Part shown: piece after piece, positions 35,278-46,012 of the stretch
Layout of the letters: each line of letters opens with the position of its first letter
How positions within the stretch are numbered: position 1 is the first letter of the stretch
Source of the DNA: Dichetophora obliterata
Lineage: Eukaryota > Arthropoda > Insecta > Diptera > Sciomyzidae
DNA: 64,000 nt
Assembly (NCBI GenBank): GCA_963920525.1
Contig: OY986439.1
Span: 17,331,319-17,395,318, forward strand
Reading direction: 5' to 3'
Translations under genes and position numbers: made by a program
The notes under the pieces: model-generated
What the model was told of the DNA's origin: nothing
What the model saw: only the letters and a program-made list of their open reading frames with translations
Databases searched by the model: none

Positions 35278-36925
35278 CTGTCAGCGTCAAAAGTGAGTAA
35301 ACACACAAAAAAAAAATTAAGTTGTCTTTACTGCACAAAAAATAAGCGCAACCAAATAAATGTTATAGCTATAAATCAAACTTTATGTCATTTTTAACAA
35401 TTTGCACTATTTCTATATTTTCAAAAACAACAACAACAATAATTTTTTTCGCTCCAAACCAAAAACTCCAGTTTAATCGCGTCAAAAGTAAGTAAACACT
35501 AACACTGTTCATTGCATTGCAATAAGAAAAACCGTTGCATATACCGTTAAAGGTCTCTTTGATGCATTTAAGCTTATTTGTTCCATCTCCTTAATTAGTA
35601 TTATTCTTGTTCATGTTGCTTCATGTCGTTTTTAACAATGCGAAAAGAAATTTCTATTGAAACTCGCAAAATAATATTGGACTTGCATAAAAAAGGCAAG
35701 TCTTTCCGTGAAATCGGGAAAATAGTGAATAGAAACCACACTTCAGTAAAAAAAATTATAGACAAATATAATAAGTTTAAGAAAATTGATAATTTCGAGC
35801 GACCAGGCCGACCAAAGCGCTTAAACGATCGAGCAGTTCGTCGTATCGTTGCAGAGGTAAAGGGGAACGCAAGCAGTAGTGCTGTCAAAATAGCAGAAAC
35901 AATTACAGCGGAGGAAGGCAAGCCTGTTAGCGCAAGTACTGTGCGTCGTGCACTTCATAATAAAGGCTATTTTGGCCGTTGTCCTAGAAGAAAGCCTTTC
36001 ATTTCAAAAGTGAATAAAGAAAAGCGCTTAAATTTTGCTAAAAAATACAAAAATTGTGATATTTCTTTTTGGAAAACCGTTCTATTTACTGACGAGAGTA
36101 AGTTTGAAATTTTCGGCGCCAAAAAAGTTTGTAAAATATGGCGAAAAAGAAACACAGCGTTTGATGAGCAAAATATTCAGAGCACAGTTAAATTCGGTGG
36201 AGGCTCCGTCATGGTGTGGGGTTGTTTTGCGGCTTCAGGAGTAGGGAATCTTGAGTTCATTGAAAGCAAAATGAATAAACAAGATTATTTGAACATTTTA
36301 CAAAGAAATTTACAGCCCAGTGTTGAAAAGTTAGGTTTGCCGGATCGTTGGATCTTTCAACAGGACAACGATCCAAAGCATACCGCCTTGATGGTAAAGG
36401 AGTGGTTATTATATAGAACGCCAAAACAACTTGACCACCCTCCGCAATCGCCTGATCTAAATCCCATAGAGAATTTATGGGATTATCTAGATCAGCAGAT
36501 CAGAAAAAGAAAAATTACAAGCAAGGAAATGCTCAAAACGGTCATTGTTGAGGAGTGGAACAAAATACCTGCAAATTACACGGCAAAGTTGGTGGAATCA
36601 ATGCCTCGACGTTTAGAAGAAGTAATTAAAACAAAAGGATGTCAAACTAAATATTAAAATTTTTCATTACTGTTTTTTGCCTTGCAATGCAGTGAACAGT
36701 GTTAGTGTTTACTCACTTTTGACGCGATAAAATTGAAGTTTGTTGTTTGATACGAAATAAATAATTGTTGTTATTGTTTTTGTAAAAATAGTAATAGTGT
36801 AAATTGTTAACAATGAAATAAAGTTTGATTTATAGTTATAGCATTTAATTGGTTGCGCTTATTTTGTATGCAGTGAAGACAACTTAAATTTTTTTTGTGT
36901 GTTTACTCACTTTTGACGCTGACAG
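35278..36925 (+). mobile_element. complete Tc1-like transposon, 1648 bp, IR/DR type
   Basis: It is bounded by CTGTCAGCGTCAAAAGTGAG at the left and its complement at the right, with TA target copies at 35276-35277 and 36926-36927. The inverted repeats are about 245 bp long (to about 35523, and from about 36681). Each contains two copies of a GCGTCAAAAGTRAGTAAACA motif, one at the outer end and one about 200 bp inward (35479 and about 36715). This is the IR/DR arrangement known from Sleeping Beauty/Minos-type Tc1 elements, in which both repeats bind transposase. With its open transposase gene, it is structurally complete. Confidence 0.9.
35623..36657 (+). CDS. Tc1-like DD34E transposase, intact
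   Basis: This 344-residue protein has the usual Tc1 transposase length. It catalyses cut-and-paste movement in the nucleus. Residues about 10-60 form the first helix-turn-helix (IILDLHKKGKSFREIGKIVN) and residues 61-66 are a GRPR-like PGRPKR hook. A second helix-turn-helix (SASTVRRALHNKGY) follows at about 103-116. The catalytic triad is complete: D157 in FTDESKFEIFG, D248 in QQDNDPKHT, and E283 in SPDLNPIENLW, with 34 residues between the last two. The Gly-rich FGGGSVMVWGCF box is present at about 191-202. The first ATG (35623) is used; MRKEIS at 35638 is an equally plausible start and would cost only five residues. There are no internal stops or frameshifts. It lies centrally between the inverted repeats of its own element and is probably expressed from the left repeat. 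Function is inferred from motifs only. Confidence 0.92.
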   Translation: MSFLTMRKEISIETRKIILDLHKKGKSFREIGKIVNRNHTSVKKIIDKYNKFKKIDNFERPGRPKRLNDRAVRRIVAEVKGNASSSAVKIAETITAEEGKPVSASTVRRALHNKGYFGRCPRRKPFISKVNKEKRLNFAKKYKNCDISFWKTVLFTDESKFEIFGAKKVCKIWRKRNTAFDEQNIQSTVKFGGGSVMVWGCFAASGVGNLEFIESKMNKQDYLNILQRNLQPSVEKLGLPDRWIFQQDNDPKHTALMVKEWLLYRTPKQLDHPPQSPDLNPIENLWDYLDQQIRKRKITSKEMLKTVIVEEWNKIPANYTAKLVESMPRRLEEVIKTKGCQTKY

Positions 36926-37324
36926 TATTTTGAAAATAAAAACATGTTCGACTTTCTTAATAAACGCTTTAATTCTAATTTTTTTGTCTTACTGCTATTT
37001 TTGATCACAGTTGTACATGTTTTATTTATTTAACGTGTAATATTTGTTAGCGTTTCAATGGAAAAAAATATGCAATATTTACATTTTTTATAAATTTAAT
37101 GGTATTTTTTAATTCGTATGGTATTTTCTGTGGTATTTTTTTAATGCGTGGTATTTTTGTGGTAATTTTAAACACTTGTGGTATTTTTTGTGGTATTTTT
37201 TAATAGCCGTGGGATTTTTTGTTTTAGTATTTTGGTATGGGAATTGTTGTGGTAATTTTTTTTTTGTTCTGGTGGGAAAAAGGTATTTTTAATAGGAATT
37301 TGAGGTGGCAACCGTGATGGGGGG

Positions 37325-38607
37325 TTTTGTTTCTTAAAGCTACCAGTGGTCAAAATTCAACCTTTTTGTATACATTCTCTATTGATTCGTTACAAAATTA
37401 ATGTCAAAAACATAGGTTTTTCATACAAATTTTGAAGCACATTCCTAATAAATTCGCCACCAATTTTCTCGCTCATAAAAGAGTGCAATCTAAATGGCAA
37501 ACTGAAAATAGAAATAAAGCAATTTTTTCATCTTTTTACGTTCATCTGAGAACGTAAGCGAACTCATATCACAGTGTAAAGAAAAAAGCTTTTCCATGAG
37601 TTAGTTTTTCTGCTAGAAACAATAGTATGAATCTAATATACCCCCCTCCCAGACGATATTTTGCTTGACTCGACTTTCTTTTTCACCTCCGTAAATATTC
37701 GTACTCGTACACTGGACACCTTCTATATAGATGGCTCTGGAGTGTTTTGAAGTATTTGAACCTTTTTTGAACATAAATTATTTTCTAAAATGCAGAACTA
37801 TGTAAACAATATATACCTAATAACAAAATTTTGGAAAAATTAATTTTCATCAAAAAGTCATAAAAGATAGCTCAAGATTTTCGATGATAGCAACTAATCA
37901 TTGAATTATGTGTAAAAATTAAGCAGTTTTTACAAATAAATGAAATGACATGGGAAAGTGTAGGAAAATGAAAATTAAATAAAAAATAATTTTACAACCA
38001 AACCTTTTGGCCTTTTTGAGGTTTTTTTTTTTTAAAACAACATAAAACATTGAATTGGCAAAGTAACGGTAAGCCTTTTCTTATTTATTCAAAGTTATTT
38101 AATATAATTTTCTGAAAAGAATTTTATAAACATCGATTAAAAAATGTTTGAAATATTTGCTTTCGAAATCGAAACTGAAAATTCCAATCATTTTTCTCTC
38201 ATTGTGAGGAATAATAAATGGATTTTGCCTCAAAGAAATACTTTGTTCTGAGAAAAATCTACATTTTTTTGAGTAAAAGGAATAATATTGATGTTAAATA
38301 ATTGGAAATATGTATATAAATATTACAAGAGAAGCTTTTGTACACCGTTATTTTTCTCAATCGACAATTTTTCATACAAAAAACGTTGTACTGAGAAAAC
38401 CTACAGTTTTTGATATATTGTCATAAATTTTATGTCAAAATAACAGGAATGTTTACAAAATTTACTATTCGTTAGAAATTTACTAATCATAATATAATTC
38501 ACACTTGTCACATAAAAAATGCTTTTGTAGGGAATCCGTAAAAGATGGCGAAAAATGTTTTCTGTACATTTTTAAACCATATTCTTTCATCTCTTATAGT
38601 TTAAGCC
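37325..38607. other. AT-rich stretch, no gene seen
   Basis: No coding signal or clear repeat boundary. Slightly more complex text at 37640-37750 shows no recognisable family. Confidence 0.4.
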
Positions 38608-38964
38608 TAGTACTCTGTTCGTTTGCGTAAAATTTTGCTGGCAACATCTTTTTATTTGTTGCATAAAATTTCTGACTTAAAGTTTGTTCCGAGGAATTCT
38701 TATGGCAACGTTTCTCAGAGAGATTCAGAGAATATATTGGGAGATTTCATATGATCTCTCTCTTTTCACTTCAAAATAAATAGGCAATACAATTAAATTG
38801 CCGTAAAAAAATGTTGCTCAGAAACATGTTGCAATAATTTTACGCTGCGGAACAGAGTACTGCTCTGACAAAAATGTTGTGAAAATTTCCACGCTTATTT
38901 CGCAGCTGTCATATTTTGTATAGAGATTTGAGTGGAATTTCACATTAAAATGAACAGAGTACTA
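38608..38964. mobile_element. MITE, 357 bp (TAGTACTCTGTTC ends)
   Basis: The left end TAGTACTCTGTTCGTTT and the complement of the right end (TAGTACTCTGTTCATTTT) match. An internal GGAACAGAGTACTGCTCTGA echoes the terminus. About 110 bp of its right half (near 38790-38902) recur in inverted orientation at about 45368-45485, so the family is dispersed. No clear TSD. Confidence 0.7.
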
Positions 38965-41900
38965 TGCTATAGGTTTTATTTAAGAAATATTCTTTCTGCC
39001 ACACACTGAATAAACTAAATTGAAAGATTTTTTTCAAGTGTCAAATATATATTATTAGTTTAGAACCAATGTGATTTTATGGTATTTATTATTGCTATTA
39101 TTGATTTTATTTAATTATAAGGATAAAAGTAAAGACAATTGCAAAATTTTCTTCACAAACAACATCTAAAAATAAGTACGTTAACAACAAATCAATCGAT
39201 TTGGCAAAACACAGAAATCGAATAAAAAGACTTGCAAGGAAATGTGGAAAAATCAAAATCTTTTAATTTTTTTCATCAACCAACTCAAAAACTGCTAAAC
39301 TGATCAATTGACAAAGCCATACACGCCTTGATTTAAGCAATAACCGACTCAGTTAACGATTGGATTGTATTGTGCATTGCTCGCATTAAGTAAGGCAAAA
39401 CTGCGCCTACTTCACCTTAAAATGCAATGCTCTACCCTAACACACTTAAAAAAATTTTAACTCAAAGAGTCATTAAACTCAAATCACTTTGCTTTCATTA
39501 AATTCCTGCTGATACAGGAACCATAGCATTTTAGAAATAAGTAAGCAATTGCGTCAACACTTGTCGCTGATACAGTAAACTGCGCTTGAGTTGGTGTATC
39601 AACTCAAATTTGTTTTGCTGCGCTACCCATGTCTAGGTTGCTGTCCAGCTAGTGTTACTACACATGCATAAAATTTGCTCTTGGGATGGTCGCAAGAAAA
39701 GGTTCGTTGGAAGGGGTGGGGGAAGGGAGCAGCAGCAAGTATTGGGTAAAAGAAAAAAAAAACAACCAGCACACTACCATTATGTATGCAATTTTCATTC
39801 AAACACTAATTTTACGTTTTTCTGCTATATAGTTATAGTTTTCTTTCAATTTTGTTGTTGTTGTTATTACTGTTACTGCTGTTATAACCATTACTTTAGC
39901 ACTTACCTTACCTTCAGTTCTGTAGCTAATTTGTGTGGCGTTTTTCGTAACGAAATTGCACATTTCTCATGTAAATGCGTTATTAACTCACACACACGCT
40001 TTCATTCCTGCTGTTGAAATGTAATAACTAACCCAAGCTCCCACTCAAACACATATACACTGACACACATACACTTATTGTCGGCACGTGTTAATCTCAC
40101 GTAATGAGTTGGCAAAATATACGTAGAAACTCAGCGTAGCTTGCATGCTGCAACGTCATTTACGACTAAATCATTAGGTGTCGGAAAGCTTTATGACTTC
40201 ATTTCAAAGATGGCGCAGCGGAAGTTGATTGCAAACGATATGCATTCGAGTTAATGTAAACGCAGCGGAAGTTCAGCTTAGAGCTTAATGTTGCGGTATC
40301 GAAAAATTAAGTCTTTTTTTTCAGAGAAGAGTTGGTCTGTTCGAAAACTATATTGAAATGATTTTAAAACTTTACGGTTTAAATTTATCAAGTACCAAGA
40401 ATATACTTAATAAGTACCGGGGAGAAAAATGTATTTTATTTTAATAGGTCTAAATTTTTTTTCCTTGTGAAATAAGATCCAAATTTATATAAATCCAACT
40501 CGGAGTTTAAATGTTTTTTAGCGTAGTTTATGTGCTACGCTGATCTAAGGTCTCTAGCTATTATAATCTTAAAAAAAATTATTTTCCAAAAGATTAAAAA
40601 TAAAAGATATGATGCGGATACTAGCGAATTTTTGTTTTTCAATGCAAAAGTAAAAATGAAAAATCGTACATAGGTTAAAAAAATCAAGATATTCTGAATG
40701 TAAAAAATTTAAATTTGCTCACTATTTTTAAAATTAGTGCTAGCTACTAAAAACGACCGAAAAGTTGGAAAAGGATAAGTTTTCTTTTTGCCGTGCGTCA
40801 ATGATTTTTTGATCTCTTTTGTTTAAACATTTTATACAATAGAAGTGCGGTTACAGTTCTTTCAAGGGCCGAAATAGCCAATTTGTTTATTTATTTATAT
40901 GTCAAACAAAATATAAAGTTTTTCATATCAAGAAGTTGTATATGAAACATAATTAAATTTTTTAAAGAAAATCGTTCTTATTTTTAAAACTTCTAGTTTT
41001 AGCATTATTAACTACATCTAAAAGTATTAAAAACTTTACTGCCAAATTTTTAAGGAATTTAGTTAAAAACTTTGAGCTTTCAAAAAACTTACGACATGAA
41101 ACATGCGAGCTTTTTTCAGTATGCTGATATCGAATTTTTATTGTTTGCAATAAAAATGTTCAGAGATTTTTACAATCAATACAATAACCGAAATCTTTAT
41201 GTGTAAATAGTCATTAATGATATGTTCAATAAATTTGTTTTGTGCAAAACAAAAATTGCACTTCTGCTAGAAGACCATTTTTTACATTATATATTTCAAG
41301 TGACAAAAGTCAAAAATTATTAAGAAGATTATTGATAAAGTATTTACACTTATAATTTATTACATAAAGTGATAGCTATAAATGTTTTAGAAATGATGAA
41401 AGCAAGTGAAAAAGTATGTAATATGTCATGTATCTAATATTTAATATCTTCATTGTTTTATATTCTTGCGCGTTAAGCGTACATTCATACATTTCATACA
41501 TACTCGTACAGCAATATTAAGAAAGCAGAAATCATCGAAAGAATTTCAAAACAAATTTAATTTTTGCTCTCATGACTTTATCATGACTCCTTAAATATCG
41601 CAGTATTGTAATAAAGTGAAAAATATTGTAGTAAATTTTAATTAAATTTTCATTTTATGTGTAAAGCAAGAAGAAAAAACTTGAAGGGAAAAAAGTAAAA
41701 CAAATGCAACAGAGTAAAGAAGTATTAAGTTTGTAAGACGGACGGGTGAAAAGTTTAGAAAATATGAACAAAGGAAACGGTAGAGAAAATAAAGTTAAAA
41801 CAACTTAAGAACATAAAAAAGCAATAAAAGCTGTATATTTTACACAGCCAAGTCTTTGTGAAGTTTGGATTTTTTTTGAAAAAAACATGGCTGACCCTGT

Positions 41901-43750
41901 GCTTCCGTTATGAATCGATTTTTGCATAATTAATCATGTGCTGTTCTTGAGTTCAATCGACCAACCTTAATTAATGTAAAGCATTAAAAACGTAAAAATA
42001 TTTTAATTAAGTTTGAAACAGCAGCAATAATCAAGAGAAAGCAGCAAACAACAACAAAAACTGAAACAAGACAAAGTTAAGTACTTCATCAATTTTAATT
42101 AAAAAAAAGAAGAGTATGCGCTTCAAAAACTGGGGCAAAAACATAAACGATCTGTTCTGGGGTTGCCTTTATATTATTATTTTTTTTTTTCGTTACTTCT
42201 TCTCACAACTCTTACCTTTTATTTAACTCATTAAATTTCTTGTTCCAAGGGTGGGTCAGTTTTTCTGCTTCAAATCGTAATGATGTTGACAAGAGCTGTA
42301 AAGAAAGCAAAAAGGATTTCATTCTTAATTTTCTTTTTTGTACAGCTAATAATATAAAAATATAAACATGATACGCTAAAGTTTTCTAAACAATTTTTTT
42401 AACATTCTATGAGTTCTATTGAAAAAAAATTGTAAACTTTAAAGATGATACAGCAAAAACAGCAACAACTAGCTATTTAATGCCATCTCACTCTAATTTA
42501 TCATAGCATAATCTATTTGCACTTAAGTTTTAGCATGAAAGACAACATAGAGAAAGCAGAAAAAAAAATATTGTGCAATTAGAGCTGAAAACGATTTACT
42601 TAAAACAAAGCAATTCTGCGTTTTCTCATTTTGCCTCATTCTCATTCTCATTTTGACTGCCTGGTTATAAAATAATAATAATGAAAATTATTACTTGGCA
42701 TGCAGCAAAGCAGACTAACGAACTTCTTAAGTGTTTTCCTTATTTTATTTAGTTTATTTTTATAACACTTTTTGTGGACTTTTTCCTCCTTGGCGCCTCT
42801 GAGACGTGCTTCATGACCAAGCAAATGATAGATGAGAGTGCCGGAGAAGTGTGTCAAAGGTTTGAAAATGAGCTGTGACAGCTTCGCTGACAGACACAAA
42901 TGTCATTATTGTGTTATGTTATATAGAAAATATAGGAACTTAATGTTCTAATAACCGTAGCAGACGTAAAGACACATTGGATTTTTACTTCTTAGCCAAG
43001 GAAATAAGCCGAAAACACAGATTCTGTACGCGAAAAATCCAATTGAAATTATTTCAACAAAATTGAGTCAATTAGAGCAATATATATAACATAAATTAAA
43101 GGTAAGGTAGAAAAAGTCAAATACGAAATTGTGTGCGTGCAATAAGTTACTCATGTTCAAAGATGGCAAATATTAATGTTTTCTGAATAGCTCGAAAACT
43201 ATTGATCTTATGTTTTGCACAAAAAATGCTTACACATAGAAGCTTTTATTTAGAAAGAAGAAATGCTTATATTTCTTTACAGGACCAATAGTTTTTGGAG
43301 ATATATTGCTAAAAAAATTAAGCTTTGTGCGCAACAGGCGCACAGTGCTTTGAATAAGCAATCAAGATGGACAAAAGTCGAAAAAAAAATTCTAAAAATA
43401 TTGTATGCCATTTTCTTAAAAATTGTCCGATTAGCATAAAACACCTCTATTTACTTAAGCAGGCAGTACTGATAGCGTAAGAGAGCTGCTGAAAGAACAG
43501 TTATTTTTAAATTGTCTCTAGAAAATAGTATCTTACTTAATACTATACTATTACTTAATACTATCTTAATAATACTATACTATAATATACTATTATAATA
43601 TAAAAGTAAAGTATTAACTGAAGCTACATATATTGCAGTAAATGACAGGAATTTATTAAAAGGATTGTGTATTAGCTATCCTACTTATTCTATTGTGAAT
43701 GCGTGAAGCTATGATGCAGCAGATCACAATAATCGATCAAAAGCATTGTG
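38965..43750. other. long non-coding stretch, no gene seen
   Basis: This is the longest interval without a recognised element. It has fly-intron-like character: TTGTTGTTGTTATTACTGTTACTG-type runs near 39850, CA-rich text at 39990-40075, and an AT-rich TACTATA-type microsatellite near 43525-43600. ORFs of 60-120 codons (39652-40017, 40962-41150, 42648-42899) have no family motif. It could hold regulatory or intronic sequence, but nothing in it identifies a gene. Confidence 0.45.
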
Positions 43751-43753
43751 CAT

Positions 43754-44196
43754 TAGGGGGTTTTGGACTATCCTACATGTAAGATGGGCATGTATGACGG
43801 CAGAATAACGGGAAAGTGTGTTCGAACTTTCGGACTATCCTATATATGGGAAGGACTGTTATTATTTTTTAGCGTTCAAGAAGATAGCATACAACTCCTT
43901 TCAAAAACAGTATGCAAACCACATGCCATTTTTATATTTTAAACTTTGCACTTTTTCTACGTTTTTCTTTATATGTTCACTCCACGACGTTTTTTTTCTA
44001 GAATGAGGAAATGTATGAAGTCGGCTGAGCGTGCGTTCGAACATACTACATGTAAGATGTACCGCCACAAAAAATTAGAAGTTTTTTATTTCCATCCTAC
44101 ATGTAGGACGGGCCTCAGTATTTGCTTTCACACATCCTACATGTCCATCCGACCTGTCAAATCCGTCCTACATATAGGACAGTTCGAAACCCCCTA
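43754..44196. mobile_element. palindrome-rich element, TAGGGGGTTT ends
   Basis: The left end TAGGGGGTTTTGGACT and the complement of the right end (TAGGGGGTTTCGAACTGTCC) match. Inside, variants of the palindrome TCCTACATGTAGGA appear about six times (about 43770, 43832, 44045, 44095, 44139, 44167). TSD not certain: TATTAGCT occurs right of the element and again at about 43669, which leaves the true left boundary open. Confidence 0.6.
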
Positions 44197-44221
44197 TTAG
44201 CTATTTAAACAACAAAAGTAA

Positions 44222-44330
44222 CAAGGTTCCATTGAATGGTTTGAAAATTATCACAATATGCCATTTGTTTTAAGTTCAGATTTCAATTGTGAATTCAGAC
44301 ATGAATGTTCATAGGCACTTAAGGCAATGC
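44222..44330. repeat. partial copy of the 12.3 kb dispersed repeat
   Basis: GAAAATTATCACAATATGCC, then TTTCAATTGTGAATTCAGA and ATGAATGTTC, match 12310-12380 in order with scattered changes. Confidence 0.6.
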
Positions 44331-44903
44331 CGGTGGTCTAGAGCTCGAAAATTTTAGGTACTTTTAGGATTTATTTAAAAAGTTAAAATATTGAACAACG
44401 ATATTTAAACTTTTAAGGTACATATGTATATTGTAACACTCATTCATCATAAAAAAAGAAATATATTTTTAATTTAAAAAATTGTTGATCTGGTTCAAAA
44501 TGGCGCTCAATGAGATGCTCTCAAGGAAAAGGGGCATGAAGATTTTGACTTTTCTATTTATCTGAAAAATAAAAACCAAGCTGCTGGCACACGATGGGGC
44601 GATCCCATACAAAGGGTTGGACATCCAGAAAAAAGTGCAACTTTCAAATAATAATAATATTTTGATACATTTCGACAGAAATATATTCAGGCTATTTGAA
44701 TTCTGCAGTTTTTTATTTTCAAGTACGTACTTTTGTTTTTGTAAAGCCTCAAAGTTGATATTTTGTAATATAAAAAATATAGTCTTTTTTTAAAGTCTTA
44801 TAACATTTTATTAAACTGCTTGATTGAACAGATCTTTATATTTTATGAAAGGGTATACTCTAAACTTTTAAGCCAGATATTTTGTTTTTAAGTTTTTTGC
44901 TAT
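44331..44903. other. AT-rich stretch, no gene seen
   Basis: No supported feature up to the TSD of the next element. Confidence 0.4.
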
Positions 44904-46012
44904 CCCGTTATCAGAGCAGTAAAAGAATGCATCCATTTGTTATTTAAAATCATTTAATTCCCAATCAATGATTTTAAAAATTAATTGCATTCATTTTTTC
45001 AAATCATTGATTGAGTTTTAAAATTTAAAACCTCAATCAATGATATGAAAAAATGATTGCATTCTTTTTTTCAAATCATTGATTGTGATTTGAAATTTCA
45101 AGTCCCAATCAATGATTTGAAAAAAAGAATGCAATCAATTTTTTCAAATCATTGATTGAGATTTTAAATTTCAAATCACAATCAATGATTTGAAAAAAGA
45201 ATGCAATCACTTTTTCAAATCATTGATTGGGAATTAAATGATTTTAAATCACAAATGAATGCATTCATTCATATAAATAATTTTTTGTTTACTTTTTTTT
45301 ATTTAATATAAAATATTTTGTTAGAAGTAACAAAATTCAAATTTTTTTCAAAAATTTTTCAAAATTCAAAAAGCGTGGAAATTTTCACAACATTTTCGTC
45401 AGAGCAGTATTCTGTTCCGCTGCGTGAAATTGTCGCAACATGTTTCTGAGCAACATTTTTTCACGACAATTTAATTGTACTGCCTGTTTATTACTACGTT
45501 AACCACTGGGCTATTGCGCTATACGAAACAAAAGAAATAACCATGCATATGAACCGAATAGCCTAATATTGAGTTTCAGCTTTGCAATATTTATTTGGTT
45601 TAAATTTTAGTACAGAAAAATTTTAATTATGGGTTAGTATTTGTGAAAGTTTAAATTTTAAACCGCAAGGTTAAAAAATATGCAATATACTTTCAGCTAT
45701 ACGAAAATTTATTCCAAGATTTTTAATCGTGTATAAGAAATTGAAATATTAAAAGATTAATGTGTTGTTGTAATCGGCCTTCTTAAGATTTAATTTTCTT
45801 GATTGTTTGAGCTACGGCCGTAGCAATTAAACAAAAATTCTTTTGAATTTGTTTTGTTTTTATTTTCGATATTTCGACTTAATTTTTAAGTCATCTTCAG
45901 GATCTGAAGGAAATTAACAATATTAAACAAAATTACAAACACTATTTAAAATACATTACATAAAATTATAAACTGTGTCACAGATAAGTGTTGTCAGTCA
46001 GCTATATTATTG

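Larger units (their letters stand above)
34786..37013. mobile_element. Tc1-like remnant hosting further insertions
   Basis: CAGTCAAAATAATAGCAGTG at 34786 and the complement of 36991-37010 (CTGTGATCAAAAATAGCAGT) resemble the two ends of a Tc1-type element, with TA adjacent to each. The interior has no transposase of its own. It holds a 211 bp palindrome and the intact Tc1-like element. The ends are only partly matching. Confidence 0.5.
33072..37316. mobile_element. hAT-type element, 4.2 kb with nested insertions, TSD ATGGGGGG
   Basis: The left end CACGGTTGCCACC and the right end GGTGGCAACCGTG are perfect complements, flanked on both sides by ATGGGGGG (33064-33071 and 37317-37324). Subterminal regions are built from repeats: GGGAATTTTTAATTGCCGT occurs three times at 33108-33170, and TGGTATTTTTTAAT-like copies occur at both ends. 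No hAT transposase was recognised. It contains a MITE, a Tc1-like remnant, a small palindrome and an intact Tc1-like element. Confidence 0.85.

Noticed and set aside
39652..40017. 121-codon ORF in the element-free interval
   Set aside because: Low-complexity Cys/Tyr/Phe runs from TGT/TAT repeats, with no conserved motif.
44940..45265. Regular palindromic repeats as a possible CRISPR array
   Set aside because: The units alternate in orientation, have no distinct spacers, are AT-rich and lie inside TSD-bounded transposon ends in eukaryotic DNA.
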